From: Spirobacillus cienkowskii | GTDB taxonomy: Bacteria; Bdellovibrionota_B; Oligoflexia; Silvanigrellales; Silvanigrellaceae | DNA length: 64,000 bases | Reading direction: 5' to 3' | Assembly: GCF_037081835.1 (NCBI RefSeq) | Contig: NZ_CP146516.1 | Span: forward strand, 1,573,501 to 1,637,500 | The notes under the pieces: model-generated | Told to the model about the DNA's origin: nothing | Databases searched by the model: none | Seen by the model: only the letters and a program-made list of their open reading frames with translations | Part shown: positions 16,959 through 26,290 of the stretch, one piece after another | Numbering within the stretch: the stretch's first letter is position 1 | How the letters are laid out: every line of letters starts with the position of its first letter | Position numbers and translations under genes: made by a program

Positions 16959-17990
16959 TTATAAAAATGGAGATGTAATACTGATAATTCCTGTAAATGT
17001 TTTTTGCGCCAGCGACAAAATGCGTTGTTTGTCAGTAGCAGAGGTAAAAGTAGTTCTAGAAACAGCAACCAAACCACCAGGCATTTTAAAATAAGTTTTT
17101 TCTTTTTCTTGGGGAATTAAGTTTAAAAATTCTAATGCAACTCGGGCTGCAACAGCTCCAGAACCACAACAAGCCGTTAAACCAGCACCACGTTCATAAA
17201 CAACCAAATCCCAACTTTCTTTATTTTGCTGCTGCGGAACAAGCATCCCTATATTTGCCATGGGCATAGATTCTTGTTGCGTAGAATTTCGCAACTGTGT
17301 TTGGGCAAGCTTACCAAATTCTACAAAATCTTTTTTTGAAAAATTTTGAAATGCTGAAGAAATAAATACCCAATGTGGATTTGCTAAAGAAACAAACACT
17401 GGCGCATTGGCAGCAACAGCCAATGCGCCAGTGTTTGCATCTGCTTGCAAAGGGGTTGCTTTTACATCAACAGGATTTCCCATTGCCACACTCACATCAA
17501 CAAAAGAACTTTTTACTTTAAAAACACCTTGAATTAAACTAGCAAAAGGTTCTCGATCTTGCAAAATAAAGTGTTCATCCTGCGTTAACTGACTTCTGAC
17601 TTTGTTATGTTTTAAAAATTTAGGAACAAGCCGCATAATTTGTAACTGGCTTTTTCCATTCCATTTTTTTTCAAACAGCAATTTTAGCCCCAAACAACGC
17701 AACGCATTGCCGCACGTTGCCGCTAAACTGCCATCAGAATTAAAAATTAACAATTTGGTAATTTCACTGTCTGGTATTTTTTTAGAACGTGGCCGTCGTG
17801 GTTTTTTTTCAAAATCAAATAACACAACACCATCTGCACCAACACCATTACGACGATTACACAAAACACGGGCGAGATTTTTTAAATTTTCAATATTTCT
17901 AACTGATTTTACTGAATTATAGTTGATAAATAAGAAATCGTTCCCTGCACCATGATATTTTTCAAATTCAATATGATAGACTTTACGCAT
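16959..17990 (-). CDS. dapF: diaminopimelate epimerase
   Basis: DapF interconverts LL- and meso-diaminopimelate for lysine and peptidoglycan synthesis. Motifs are KYHGAGNDFLFI, NRRNGVGADG, the first catalytic Cys in NSDGSLAATCGNALRC and the second in ERGAGLTACCGSGA. I chose the ATG at 17990, with AAGG 9 bases upstream, over a TTG at 18011. The protein is 343 residues, well above the usual 270-290, because of an insert of basic residues (PRRPRSKK), a long middle loop and an insert around residues 185-200 encoded by a perfect DNA palindrome. It converges with folE. Confidence 0.94.
   Translation of the reverse strand: MRKVYHIEFEKYHGAGNDFLFINYNSVKSVRNIENLKNLARVLCNRRNGVGADGVVLFDFEKKPRRPRSKKIPDSEITKLLIFNSDGSLAATCGNALRCLGLKLLFEKKWNGKSQLQIMRLVPKFLKHNKVRSQLTQDEHFILQDREPFASLIQGVFKVKSSFVDVSVAMGNPVDVKATPLQADANTGALAVAANAPVFVSLANPHWVFISSAFQNFSKKDFVEFGKLAQTQLRNSTQQESMPMANIGMLVPQQQNKESWDLVVYERGAGLTACCGSGAVAARVALEFLNLIPQEKEKTYFKMPGGLVAVSRTTFTSATDKQRILSLAQKTFTGIISITSPFL
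17393..17437. repeat. perfect 19-bp inverted repeat inside dapF
   Basis: Positions 17393-17411 and 17419-17437 are exact reverse complements of 19 bases, separated by 7 bases. The core is GC-rich (CTGGCGCATTGGC) in an AT-rich genome. It is in frame within dapF and encodes the residues ANTGALAVAANAPVFV, just before the conserved LANPH motif. A perfect hairpin of this length in coding sequence is rare. Palindromic elements inserted in genes (as described in Rickettsia) or a template-switch event are possible origins. Confidence 0.85.
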
Positions 17991-18022
17991 TAAATTGCGC
18001 CTTATATTCAAAAAAATTAGCG

Positions 18023-18304
18023 TTATTCAGAAACTTCAATTGTGACATCACCCAACACCTTGCACTGACACGCCAAGCGTTCATCTTCTCGAGCTGCCAT
18101 TGTTTCAAGAAAATCTTTTTCGTGGTCTTGCATTGGACTCAAATTTTCTGGATGCTCGAGAACCTTTATCATACAAGCCCCGCAAGCACCATCGCGACAT
18201 CCAAACAAAATGCTAGTTTCTTCAGTTTCACAAATATCAATAATTAAAGAATCTTTTTCTACAGTTATGTTTTTTTTATCTGTTTTTACCGTAAGTACTG
18301 GCAT
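18023..18304 (-). CDS. 2Fe-2S ferredoxin
   Basis: This 93-residue protein is a plant/adrenodoxin-type ferredoxin that carries single electrons. Cluster cysteines are in FGCRDGACGACMIKV (C-x4-C-x2-C) and the fourth in RLACQC. The acidic loops suit docking to a reductase or oxygenase. It starts near 18304 and is followed 12-30 bases later by dapF on the same strand. No redox partner is adjacent, so its pathway is unknown. The call as a ferredoxin is secure. Confidence 0.9.
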   Translation of the reverse strand: MPVLTVKTDKKNITVEKDSLIIDICETEETSILFGCRDGACGACMIKVLEHPENLSPMQDHEKDFLETMAAREDERLACQCKVLGDVTIEVSE

Positions 18305-18447
18305 AACAACAATTCCTTCTTTTTAAGCCCTTAATAAGCCAACAGGGACTGTCCTATCTGAGTTCCAGATTGATAGCAATATTTACTTTTAAACCAATTT
18401 TACCGATAGAGGAATGGAATATATTTCCATTTATGTGGTGAATTGCC

Positions 18448-19272
18448 ATGACTATGAAAATACCAAAACATATTATGTCTTACCTAAAGCCCCCAGGTAT
18501 ACAGCATTCTCCAATGAAGCGTCTGTGTAGAGTTCTGAAAGGGCCTGGATGCTTTATTTGTGGACTATGTGGTCGCAAATACACTAATGCCGCTGATGCT
18601 TGGAAATGTCTTACAAGCAATGCGCTCGGAATCAATTCTCTGCCCGTTATTGCAACAAAAAACAATACGCAAACATTTTTATGCTTACTCTGCGGAAAAA
18701 ATTATACAAATCAATCAGATACAGCACATTGTATGCTTCGTGATTTAAGAGCCTCTCGCTTTCCCCAATCACTTGGCAAGCACTTGTACTCTTTATGCTC
18801 AAAACTCGCTGAAGGGAACGAAAAAACACGACGCGATGGCATGGTAACCCGTTCTGCAGTACTGGGAAACGCTCCTCGAAATCAAAAGTTGTTTAAAGCC
18901 CCACCACCAAAAATTGTGGCAGAACCGACCCCTTCTTTGCCAGCTATCGATAACGACTCAGAAAACCATGCAGATATTGAGTCGGATTTGATGATGGCAC
19001 AAGAACCTTCAGTAGACTCAAATAGTAATGAATCAGAAAGTTCTTCGGGAGAACCTCCAACCGCTTCCAGCGGAGAGCCTGTCGATCACGAAGCAGATCT
19101 CAAACCCAAACCCGATGAAGATGCAAAACCTATTTTATATCGAAAGCCAGATCAAAAACCTTTTATTCGAGATAATGCTCAATATCGCTGTTCTGTTTGT
19201 AATGAAAAGTTTTTTACCAAAATGGAAGTTGAAACACACTTTGAAGAACATCCACTTATGGACACTGTGTAG
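18448..19272 (+). CDS. zinc-finger-like protein with three C2H2-type motifs
   Basis: I do not recognise a known family. The 274-residue protein has two related Cys-x2-Cys motifs near the N terminus (FICGLCGRKYTNAADAWKC and FLCLLCGKNYTNQSDTAHC) and a C-terminal YRCSVCNEKFFTKMEVETHFEEH that fits a classical C2H2 finger. Between them lies an acidic, serine/proline-rich linker of about 120 residues, likely disordered. No signal peptide is visible. C2H2 fingers are uncommon in bacteria, so DNA, RNA or protein binding is possible but unproven. A palindromic ATGGAA/TTCCAT element sits about 20 bases before the start. A small gene follows 24 bases downstream. Confidence 0.7.
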   Translation: MTMKIPKHIMSYLKPPGIQHSPMKRLCRVLKGPGCFICGLCGRKYTNAADAWKCLTSNALGINSLPVIATKNNTQTFLCLLCGKNYTNQSDTAHCMLRDLRASRFPQSLGKHLYSLCSKLAEGNEKTRRDGMVTRSAVLGNAPRNQKLFKAPPPKIVAEPTPSLPAIDNDSENHADIESDLMMAQEPSVDSNSNESESSSGEPPTASSGEPVDHEADLKPKPDEDAKPILYRKPDQKPFIRDNAQYRCSVCNEKFFTKMEVETHFEEHPLMDTV

Positions 19273-19296
19273 TTAAACTTTTTTAAAGGCAAAAAA

Positions 19297-19485
19297 ATGA
19301 ATAAAAAAGACACTAGCAAAAACAAAAAAAAATTGCATGACATTCATGCCTCTATTCGATTTTTAGAAAATCTTTCTCAAGAAATTGAGGTTGCAGAAAA
19401 ATTATCTGATATTCAAGATAAAAATATTTTACTAAAATTTAATCAGGTTATTCTTATAATAAAAAAAGAATTGTTGGGTAAGTAA
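19297..19485 (+). CDS. small lysine-rich hypothetical protein
   Basis: This is a 62-residue, highly charged protein predicted to be mostly helical, probably a short coiled coil (IRFLENLSQEIEVAEKLSDIQDKN). It has no recognisable domain. It lies 24 bases after the zinc-finger-like gene and is preceded by AAAGGC, so it is likely the second gene of that unit. A strong hairpin starts 3 bases after its stop codon. Its short length leaves some doubt that it is real. Confidence 0.55.
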   Translation: MNKKDTSKNKKKLHDIHASIRFLENLSQEIEVAEKLSDIQDKNILLKFNQVILIIKKELLGK

Positions 19486-19487
19486 TT

Positions 19488-19526
19488 TATTTTTGTTTAT
19501 TTAAAGCATTTAAATAAACAAAAATA
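19488..19526. terminator. 18-bp perfect hairpin, probable terminator
   Basis: Positions 19488-19505 pair perfectly with 19509-19526, leaving a three-base GCA loop. The stem is AT-rich with T and A runs on both sides, so it could end transcription from either strand. It sits immediately after the 62-residue gene. The remaining 227 bases to the next gene are AT-rich and show nothing else clear. Confidence 0.6.
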
Positions 19527-19753
19527 TCAGGCTATTTTTTACTATTTTTTAATTATGCTTTATTTGACATGATTGTTAAATTTTCAAAGATAATTTAATT
19601 ATTTAAACAGATCTAAAACTGATTATACAACAGGTTTATTTCACTAAATACTTATTTAAATAGAAATCATTTATAAAATTAAAATTTACTGATATAACAT
19701 AAATTGTTTTTGGTAATCTATTTGCTTTCAGAAAATTTCAAAGGTGATAAATT

Positions 19754-20485
19754 ATGAAACTTTTTAAGGGAACGTTTGGATGGCATTCAAACAAACAGAT
19801 TTTTAAAACTGATGTCTGTAAGTTAAGCGGAAAAAAATTCGCTGATTTCCCGATTACTCTTACAAATTATCCAAAAAAATTTCCACCTTTTATTAACTTA
19901 GATTGTCCTTTTTTCTTTCAAGATCAAATAAATACATGCGGAGAGACAAGTGTTAAAATGTTAGTTTCATTTCAAATGCTGCATTTTAAATCAAATTTTG
20001 AATTTTCAAAACAACTAAGGTCAATCAATGATTTTATTTCTAAAAAAAGAGGCTTTTTTAAAGGTACCACTGATGAAGATATGAATAAAATGGAAATTAA
20101 ATCAATGTTTTTACCAAATCAAATAAAAAATAATGTAAAAGATTTTAGTTCTTGGGTTGCATACTCATTATATCACCTAGGACCTCTTATTATAACAATT
20201 AATATTTTCAATGGCCGAGTAGCGCATTTTGTTGTCGTTAAAGGTATAGAAAACAATACCTTGTTACTACATGACCCTTGGTATGGCGCTGATCAATTTT
20301 TACATTATAATAATTTCTTTAAAGTTTTTAATGACAATACATTTATGTTTCTGCCAAATAAGAGTTTAAATAAACTTTACCCATCTCGTGAAAATGAAAT
20401 AATTTGTAATTTATTTTATTGTGATAAACCAAAACCAATTCCATTATTAAAATCTACTAATCTTATAAAATCAATATTAGTTTAG
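19754..20485 (+). CDS. papain/C39-like cysteine peptidase domain protein
   Basis: The 243-residue protein shows the order Cys-His-Asp typical of papain-like and C39 peptidases: Cys62 in DQINTCGETSVKML, His158 in VAHFVVVKGI and Asp174 in LLHDPWYGAD. This resembles C39_2/AvrRpt2-type domains, in which a Gln before the Cys (Gln58 here) forms the oxyanion hole. There is no signal peptide or ABC-transporter neighbour, so it is not an obvious bacteriocin-processing peptidase. It could be a secreted effector or a degradative enzyme. It stands alone, with a hairpin before it and a shared terminator after it. AAAGGTG precedes the ATG. Confidence 0.65.
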   Translation: MKLFKGTFGWHSNKQIFKTDVCKLSGKKFADFPITLTNYPKKFPPFINLDCPFFFQDQINTCGETSVKMLVSFQMLHFKSNFEFSKQLRSINDFISKKRGFFKGTTDEDMNKMEIKSMFLPNQIKNNVKDFSSWVAYSLYHLGPLIITINIFNGRVAHFVVVKGIENNTLLLHDPWYGADQFLHYNNFFKVFNDNTFMFLPNKSLNKLYPSRENEIICNLFYCDKPKPIPLLKSTNLIKSILV

Positions 20486-20577
20486 AACTAGAATTTTTTT
20501 AAATGCTCCAAAGTCTTAAAGCTAGCATGAAAGAAAAAAAGAAAGAGTTGCGGATTCAGTAAGAACTCATTTTGCTC

Positions 20578-20600
20578 CCAGTGTTTTAAAAAAACACTGG
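20578..20600. terminator. bidirectional intrinsic terminator
   Basis: CCAGTGTTTT at 20578-20587 pairs with AAAACACTGG at 20591-20600. It lies between two converging genes and overlaps the last codons of the minus-strand gene that ends at 20586. T-rich flanks on both strands fit a shared terminator. Confidence 0.7.
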
Positions 20601-21965
20601 AGTACTATTTAATACAACAGTATCATTTTTAACACTCGCAGAATTTGGAAAGAAAAATGAGTATGTATATTTTTCCTGATCTGTGACCAATCTATCGACA
20701 ATTTGTAATATTATTTTTTGTTTTAATTCATTTAAATGCATTTTTTTATTTTGCACGGAATCCAAAAAATTTTTAAATATATTAATCTCTGTAAGTCTAT
20801 GTTCCAATACTTGTCTTACTAAGTCATAACCTTGCAAAGCAATAATACAGCGATTCAAATCTTGTTCGATATATTTAAACTCTGCATTAATATCTTTTAA
20901 AGTTTCCTGCCATGTTAAATGAATATGCGTATCCATTTTTAATTTTCGTCGCATTGAAATCATTGTTTTCTCTGATAATGATGCACCATTAAAGGAGCTA
21001 AATGTTTTTAAAAGTGTGGTAAATTCTCCATATTTTAGAGTATTTCCTCCTAATTCGACTCCAACATCTTCTAAACCTTTGGCAATAGGTAAAAGTTGAT
21101 CAGAAAAACTTATAAAATGCCTCATTTGATCGAATATTTCTTTAGAACCAACTCGTTCATTTTGAAATAATGCTTCAAAAGTATTGACCACTGCTTCAAA
21201 AGTTGTACTACTTAAATTAATCCCATTGACTACAGAAATCGAAATATCATGAATATGTGGTAGCATTGCCATAAGTGTTCGTGATTTGTAATCTGAAAAA
21301 TTTGGCGCAATTGTTTTAACCGAAAATTCTAAATTAGAAATTCGTGTACAAATATTTTGTAACGATTCTTCAATGAGTCTTGATGTTGATTCTTGCGCTA
21401 ATGAACAAATTTCTAATACCACACGGGTAAAGCACGCATAATCATACAAAAACGAACACAATTCTTCGTTTTGCAGACACCATTTGCTTGCATAATTTCT
21501 TTTGGGCATGCTTGGATCTTCAAAAAACGGGCGACACAAATGATTTAATGATCCAACAATTTGATAGCCATCTTGTAATTTTACAAAACAGCCTTGCGCT
21601 TTGCCAAGATCTGCCAGTTTGTTTAAAGTCATTGATATTTTTTTTCTGTCATTTTTAGTATTAAATATTTCTACTTGAAAACTTTTAATCCCAATTTTTT
21701 TACCAAAACCTGGCAGTAACAACAAAATACGATAAATATGGGGTGGAATTTGAGATAATTGAAGTGGATTATTTAGCTTTAAAAAACAATCATACAGTTT
21801 TTGGAGACCAAGCCAGCTGACTGAGTACAAACCAGCAAAACTAATTTCTTTAGATTTTGAAAACGTGTCAATAACAGAGTCAAACTCTGTAGAATCTACA
21901 AGATGTCCTCTTAGGGTGCTGACACCTTTTTCAAACACCACTTCAAAGTCGTTTTCAATTTCCAT
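20586..21965 (-). CDS. conserved hypothetical protein with STAS-like N terminus
   Basis: I do not recognise a named family. The ATG at 21965, seven bases after GAGG, gives 459 residues; an upstream ATG at 22013 lacks a ribosome-binding site. Residues 1-110 (VSTLRGHLVDSTEFDSVID, SFAGLYSVSWLGLQKLYDC) resemble a STAS-like fold, followed by a long helical region of about 300 residues. There is no signal peptide or membrane segment. It lies 57 bases downstream of the aspartate ammonia-lyase gene and is likely co-transcribed. A signalling or scaffold role is only a guess. It ends in a bidirectional terminator. Confidence 0.6.
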   Translation of the reverse strand: MEIENDFEVVFEKGVSTLRGHLVDSTEFDSVIDTFSKSKEISFAGLYSVSWLGLQKLYDCFLKLNNPLQLSQIPPHIYRILLLLPGFGKKIGIKSFQVEIFNTKNDRKKISMTLNKLADLGKAQGCFVKLQDGYQIVGSLNHLCRPFFEDPSMPKRNYASKWCLQNEELCSFLYDYACFTRVVLEICSLAQESTSRLIEESLQNICTRISNLEFSVKTIAPNFSDYKSRTLMAMLPHIHDISISVVNGINLSSTTFEAVVNTFEALFQNERVGSKEIFDQMRHFISFSDQLLPIAKGLEDVGVELGGNTLKYGEFTTLLKTFSSFNGASLSEKTMISMRRKLKMDTHIHLTWQETLKDINAEFKYIEQDLNRCIIALQGYDLVRQVLEHRLTEINIFKNFLDSVQNKKMHLNELKQKIILQIVDRLVTDQEKYTYSFFFPNSASVKNDTVVLNSTPVFF

Positions 21966-22022
21966 GAATAAACCTCGGAAAATAAATATCCTAAGAAAAT
22001 TCGGAAGAAACAAAAAAAAACT

Positions 22023-23873
22023 TTAGTGGGCAGAGAGCATGTTTTCTGGTTTTAGCGCTTCTTCTAATTGTTCTCGGGTTAACAATTTATGTTTTAAAAC
22101 AAGCTGAAACACACTTTCCCCAGATTCTAGAGCTTCTTTGGCAATCATTGTGGAATTCTCATAGCCAATGAGTGGGTTTAATGCTGTAACAAGGCCAATA
22201 CTATGTTCAACGGCTCTACGACAAGCTTCGCGATTGGCTGTTATTCCTTTGATGCACAAACGAGTGAGGGTTCGCATTGCTCTATTGAGCATATTCACGC
22301 TCTGAAAAATATTAAAAACCATCACAGGTTCAAACGCATTTAACTGGAGCTGTCCGCCTTCTGAAGCCATCGTAACAGACAAATCATTGCCAATCACTTG
22401 AAATGCAACCTGGTTAACAACTTCTGGAATAACTGGATTTACTTTTCCTGGCATAATACTGGAACCGGGCTGCATTGGAGGAAGATTAATATCTCCAAAG
22501 CCGCAACGTGAACCACTTGACAACAAACGGAGATCGTTGCTTGTTTTGCTAAGTTTAACCGCTAATCGTTTTAAAATGCCTGAAAACATCACAAAAGCCC
22601 CAGTATCGGGTGTTGCTTCAATGAGGTTTGGCGACGAAACAACAGGAAGTCCTGTTATAAGCTGAATCTTTTGAATTGCAGTGCCAGCGTATTTAGGGTG
22701 CGAATTGATTCCTGTACCAATAGCAGTACCGCCAATACTCAATTCTAAAAATAGTTTCGCCCCTTCGCGCAATCTTTCAATGTCTTCGCTCAACATTACA
22801 GCAAATGCTTCAAATTCTTGCCCCAAAGTCATAGGAACAGCATCTTGCAGCTGTGTACGCCCCATTTTTATAACATCAGAAAATTCTTTGCCTTTTTCTC
22901 TAAGAGCCATGCACAATTCTTCAAGAGACTCAATTAACGCAGGCACAGATTGCAAAGCAGCCAAGCGAATTGCTGTAGGGTATGCATCATTTGTAGACTG
23001 GCCAAGATTAACGTGATTATTTGGATGAATAAATTGGTATTCGCCGCGATTTTTGCCCCATAGCTCTAATGCACGGTTTGCAATCACTTCATTTGCATTC
23101 ATATTGGTAGACGTTCCGGCTCCACCTTGAATCATGTCGACTAAAAATTGATCATGCCAATGCCCAGCAATGATTTCATCACAAGCCATCACAATATAAT
23201 CAGATATTTCTTTGTTTAATACGCCCAATTCACTGTTTGCCAATGCAGCCGCTTTTTTAACTTGCGCCAGTGCTCTAATAAACATTGGAAAATCACGCAA
23301 AACAACACCCGTTATTGAAAAATTTTCGAGAGCGCGCAGGGTTTGAACACCGTAATAGGCTTCATTGGGAACCTCTCTATCGCCTAGGAGATCATGCTCA
23401 AGTCTGTTTTTACCAGAGTCGTAGCCCGTATAATGCACACTTGTATGTCCACCTGCTCCACGAGATAACTTACCAAAAACAAAAGAACCAATATTCATTT
23501 GAATTTTGCAAGAAATTTCTTGATGCTCGCGCATAAGTTTTAAAAAATTTTGCCGAGTGAAAATTGCCATTTCAACCGATGTGAGAGCTACAGCTTTTGC
23601 TTTGTGCAGAGTACCTTCTTTAAGTAAAGAAGCTTCTCCAACAAATTGACCAGGGCCATAAATTGTGGTGGGCTCTTCAAATTCAAAGGTTTCTGCAGAA
23701 ACTTCAATGCGCCCTTTGAGAATTAGACGAAGCTTATCACGAACAAGTCCTGGTGAATAGAGAACATCTCCCTTAGAGTAGGTGACATTTTCTAAATAAG
23801 GAACAAGGGTCTTCATTTCATGTTCAGACAAGTTAGAAAAAACAGAGAATTGTGGAAAAGAAGCGAGATCCAT
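22023..23873 (-). CDS. aspA: aspartate ammonia-lyase with N-terminal cyclic-nucleotide-binding domain
   Basis: Residues 150-616 are a complete aspartase, which reversibly converts L-aspartate to fumarate and ammonia: EHDLLGDREVPNEAYYGVQTLRA, GAGTSTNMNANEVIANRA, the substrate loop NLGQSTNDAYPTA and the fumarase/aspartase signature GSSIMPGKVNP. Residues 1-140 form a cyclic-nucleotide-binding (CAP-type) domain: KGDVLYSPG, KGRIEV, YGPGQFVGEASLL and RQNFLKLM. Such a fusion suggests allosteric control by a cyclic nucleotide or similar ligand. In the phosphate-binding cassette the usual GExA...R pattern appears as GEASLLKEGTLHKAKAVA, with no clear arginine, so ligand binding is uncertain. A normal aspA is about 470 residues. 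Confidence 0.92.
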   Translation of the reverse strand: MDLASFPQFSVFSNLSEHEMKTLVPYLENVTYSKGDVLYSPGLVRDKLRLILKGRIEVSAETFEFEEPTTIYGPGQFVGEASLLKEGTLHKAKAVALTSVEMAIFTRQNFLKLMREHQEISCKIQMNIGSFVFGKLSRGAGGHTSVHYTGYDSGKNRLEHDLLGDREVPNEAYYGVQTLRALENFSITGVVLRDFPMFIRALAQVKKAAALANSELGVLNKEISDYIVMACDEIIAGHWHDQFLVDMIQGGAGTSTNMNANEVIANRALELWGKNRGEYQFIHPNNHVNLGQSTNDAYPTAIRLAALQSVPALIESLEELCMALREKGKEFSDVIKMGRTQLQDAVPMTLGQEFEAFAVMLSEDIERLREGAKLFLELSIGGTAIGTGINSHPKYAGTAIQKIQLITGLPVVSSPNLIEATPDTGAFVMFSGILKRLAVKLSKTSNDLRLLSSGSRCGFGDINLPPMQPGSSIMPGKVNPVIPEVVNQVAFQVIGNDLSVTMASEGGQLQLNAFEPVMVFNIFQSVNMLNRAMRTLTRLCIKGITANREACRRAVEHSIGLVTALNPLIGYENSTMIAKEALESGESVFQLVLKHKLLTREQLEEALKPENMLSAH

Positions 23874-24005
23874 GACAATAATTCCTCCAGATATGGACTT
23901 CTTTGTGTGTTACACCTAATTTACTTCGGTGACAATGAGAGTGTATTTGGAAAGCAACTGCAAACACATGGCTTTAACAAAAACTTCTTACGAGGATAAA
24001 CTTAT

Positions 24006-24983
24006 TTGATTTTTAAAGAAGATAAAATATTTTATTTAAATTGGGTTTATTTAAAAAATTCAAACAAAATATTTATAATAATATTAATTTCAGCTGCTTG
24101 TCATGCAATTTGCTTTTTTCTTTTTATATACTTTTTTGGAGTCGTAAACTTAAACAATAAAAGCACGATGACATCTAAAAATAAAGACCCAGTTCACATT
24201 CAGTTGCAGCCTTCTCGCTCCCTTGCAAACTCAGGCCAACTCAACAAAAAAAGCGCCCCCAAAGACACACACATACCACAAAACCGAACAGGAGGGGTTT
24301 TAACGGACCTTAATCCCAACTCTCAAAGCAGCGTATTAATTCCAGAATCTCTTTTTTCGCCTTCCCAAAAACCAGAACGCGATCCTTTATTATTAGATCA
24401 ACACCCTCAAAAAACAACAAACAAAAAAATTGTCTCTATTCCAAAATCATCACAAAAAAAAGAAGTCCATGGCATAGAAGACTTTCTCCCTTCTAGTAGT
24501 CCTTCCTACATTGACAAGCTACGTAAAGAATCCTTAAAACATCCACAAATTGTAGGTGACAGTGGAGACGTTCCTATAGTCGGCGATGACCTTGCACCAA
24601 GAATGACACCAAAGATTTCTAATCGATATTCTGTAAAAGATCTGCGGCTATTTCAGTTCAGTTTAGAATTTAAGGAACGATTTAGTGGAATCTGGAATGC
24701 AAAAGAGAGATGGTTACCTCCAACTACTGTGTTAAGACCGGGAGATGTGGTGTACTATAAACTTTATATTCAAGGAGATGGAACCCTTAAAAAATTTGAA
24801 AATTTATCACACAAAAGAGCACCTCTGATAGATTTCACTCCAGTTGATAAAATGATTGAGGAAGTGATCACAAAAGTTTTTCCAATGAATGTTCCTCCGC
24901 ATTTTACACATAATATGTTTACAGAGGTTGTCGCCATTCAGGTAGTAGGCACAAATCGTACTATTCAGTATTCTTTTCAATAG
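24006..24983 (+). CDS. TonB-like energy-transducer protein
   Basis: The 325-residue protein has one N-terminal membrane segment (about 22-45, IFIIILISAACHAICFFLFIYFF), a long proline/serine/lysine-rich periplasmic stretch and a C-terminal domain (about 205-325) that looks TonB-like: FSLEFKERFSGIWNAKERW, VVYYKLYIQGDGTLKKFE, VFPMNVPPHF. TonB proteins transmit proton-motive force to outer-membrane receptors. No ExbB/ExbD genes are adjacent. The start is a TTG with GAGG about 10 bases upstream; the next ATG would remove the membrane anchor. It lies before mreB on the same strand. TolA-like function is an alternative. Confidence 0.65.
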   Translation: MIFKEDKIFYLNWVYLKNSNKIFIIILISAACHAICFFLFIYFFGVVNLNNKSTMTSKNKDPVHIQLQPSRSLANSGQLNKKSAPKDTHIPQNRTGGVLTDLNPNSQSSVLIPESLFSPSQKPERDPLLLDQHPQKTTNKKIVSIPKSSQKKEVHGIEDFLPSSSPSYIDKLRKESLKHPQIVGDSGDVPIVGDDLAPRMTPKISNRYSVKDLRLFQFSLEFKERFSGIWNAKERWLPPTTVLRPGDVVYYKLYIQGDGTLKKFENLSHKRAPLIDFTPVDKMIEEVITKVFPMNVPPHFTHNMFTEVVAIQVVGTNRTIQYSFQ

Positions 24984-25109
24984 AAAAGAAATTAGGTAAT
25001 TTTGATAGAATCGACGTTCTCAAAATGATACCTTTCTTATATATCATTAATGAAACTTTGAATGTACTTTAAACTGTTCATTCTCTCCATTTCCCCCAAG
25101 GGAGGATTC

Positions 25110-26138
25110 ATGTTCGACTGGTTTTTTAGGCTTCTTTCACACGATTTGGCTATTGATTTAGGAACTGCTAACACGTTGGTCTATGTTAAAAACAGAGGAA
25201 TTGTCGCCAATGAACCTTCAGTCGTTGCCGTTCAAAGGGACTCTCGGGGATTGCGTACTGTAAAAGCTGTGGGAAGGGCTGCAAAAGAAATGCTTGGCAG
25301 AACTCCTGGTACAATTGAAGCTGTCCGTCCTATGAAAGACGGTGTGATTGCTGATTTTGAGCTTACAGAAAAAATGCTGAGTTATTTTATCGGAGTTGCA
25401 CACAATCACCGTTCTTTAGTGCGACCACGCGCTGTGATTTGTATTCCATATGGCATCACAGAAGTAGAAAAACGGGCTGTACGGGAGTCTGCGGAGTCTG
25501 CAGGATGCTCTTCTGTTTACCTTATCGAAGAACCTATGGCAGCCTCTATTGGTGCCGATCTTCCTATTCATGAGGCAAGCGGCAACATGATTGTGGATAT
25601 TGGTGGCGGCACAACCGAAGTTGCTGTCATTTCGCTACTTGGTATTGTGTATTCAAAAAGCGTTCGTGTAGGCGGCGATAAAATGGATGAATCCATTGTC
25701 AACTATCTCAAACGCCGCTTCAATGTACTCATCGGCGAACGCACCGCAGAGCAAATTAAAATTGCCATTGGCTCGGCGTATCCAGAAGAAGAAATTCGCA
25801 CCATGCAAGTAAAAGGGCGAGATCTTGTGGCGGGTATTCCTAAAACCATCGAAGTCACGAGCGAAGAAATTCGTGAAGCAATGCAAGAACCTGTCAATGC
25901 TATTGTCGAAGCAGTGCGTTTAGCGCTCGAAAAAACGCCACCAGAGCTGGCTGCAGATATTGTTGACAAAGGAATTGTGCTCGTAGGAGGAGGGGCATTG
26001 ATTCGTAACCTCGACGTATTGTTGCGCGAAGAAACAGGCTTGCCAATTGTGGTAGCCGAAAACCCATTGACTGCTGTAGTATTAGGATCAGGCAGGGTTT
26101 TGGATAATCCCGAATTATTAAGAGAAGTGACTTTCTAA
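25110..26138 (+). CDS. mreB: rod shape-determining actin homologue MreB
   Basis: MreB polymerises along the inner membrane and guides lateral peptidoglycan synthesis. Actin-fold nucleotide motifs are present: [44 protein letters not shown] and [13 protein letters not shown]. The ATG at 25110 with GGGAGG five bases upstream gives 342 residues, the family norm; an ATG 48 bases upstream adds an atypical leader. Directly downstream there is an insertion sequence rather than mreC/mreD, which usually follow in a cluster. Confidence 0.97.
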   Translation: MFDWFFRLLSHDLAIDLGTANTLVYVKNRGIVANEPSVVAVQRDSRGLRTVKAVGRAAKEMLGRTPGTIEAVRPMKDGVIADFELTEKMLSYFIGVAHNHRSLVRPRAVICIPYGITEVEKRAVRESAESAGCSSVYLIEEPMAASIGADLPIHEASGNMIVDIGGGTTEVAVISLLGIVYSKSVRVGGDKMDESIVNYLKRRFNVLIGERTAEQIKIAIGSAYPEEEIRTMQVKGRDLVAGIPKTIEVTSEEIREAMQEPVNAIVEAVRLALEKTPPELAADIVDKGIVLVGGGALIRNLDVLLREETGLPIVVAENPLTAVVLGSGRVLDNPELLREVTF

Positions 26139-26290
26139 CTCAAAAAACTTTATAAATGTAAAATAACTTTAAATTAAAATTGGGGTTGCCTCTTTCTAAA
26201 TTCTTAATATACTAACTATAGTTTAGTGATTGGTTTATCTCTTTTTCGTTATATATCAATTATTTATCGTAAATCATAAAAAACCTATTA

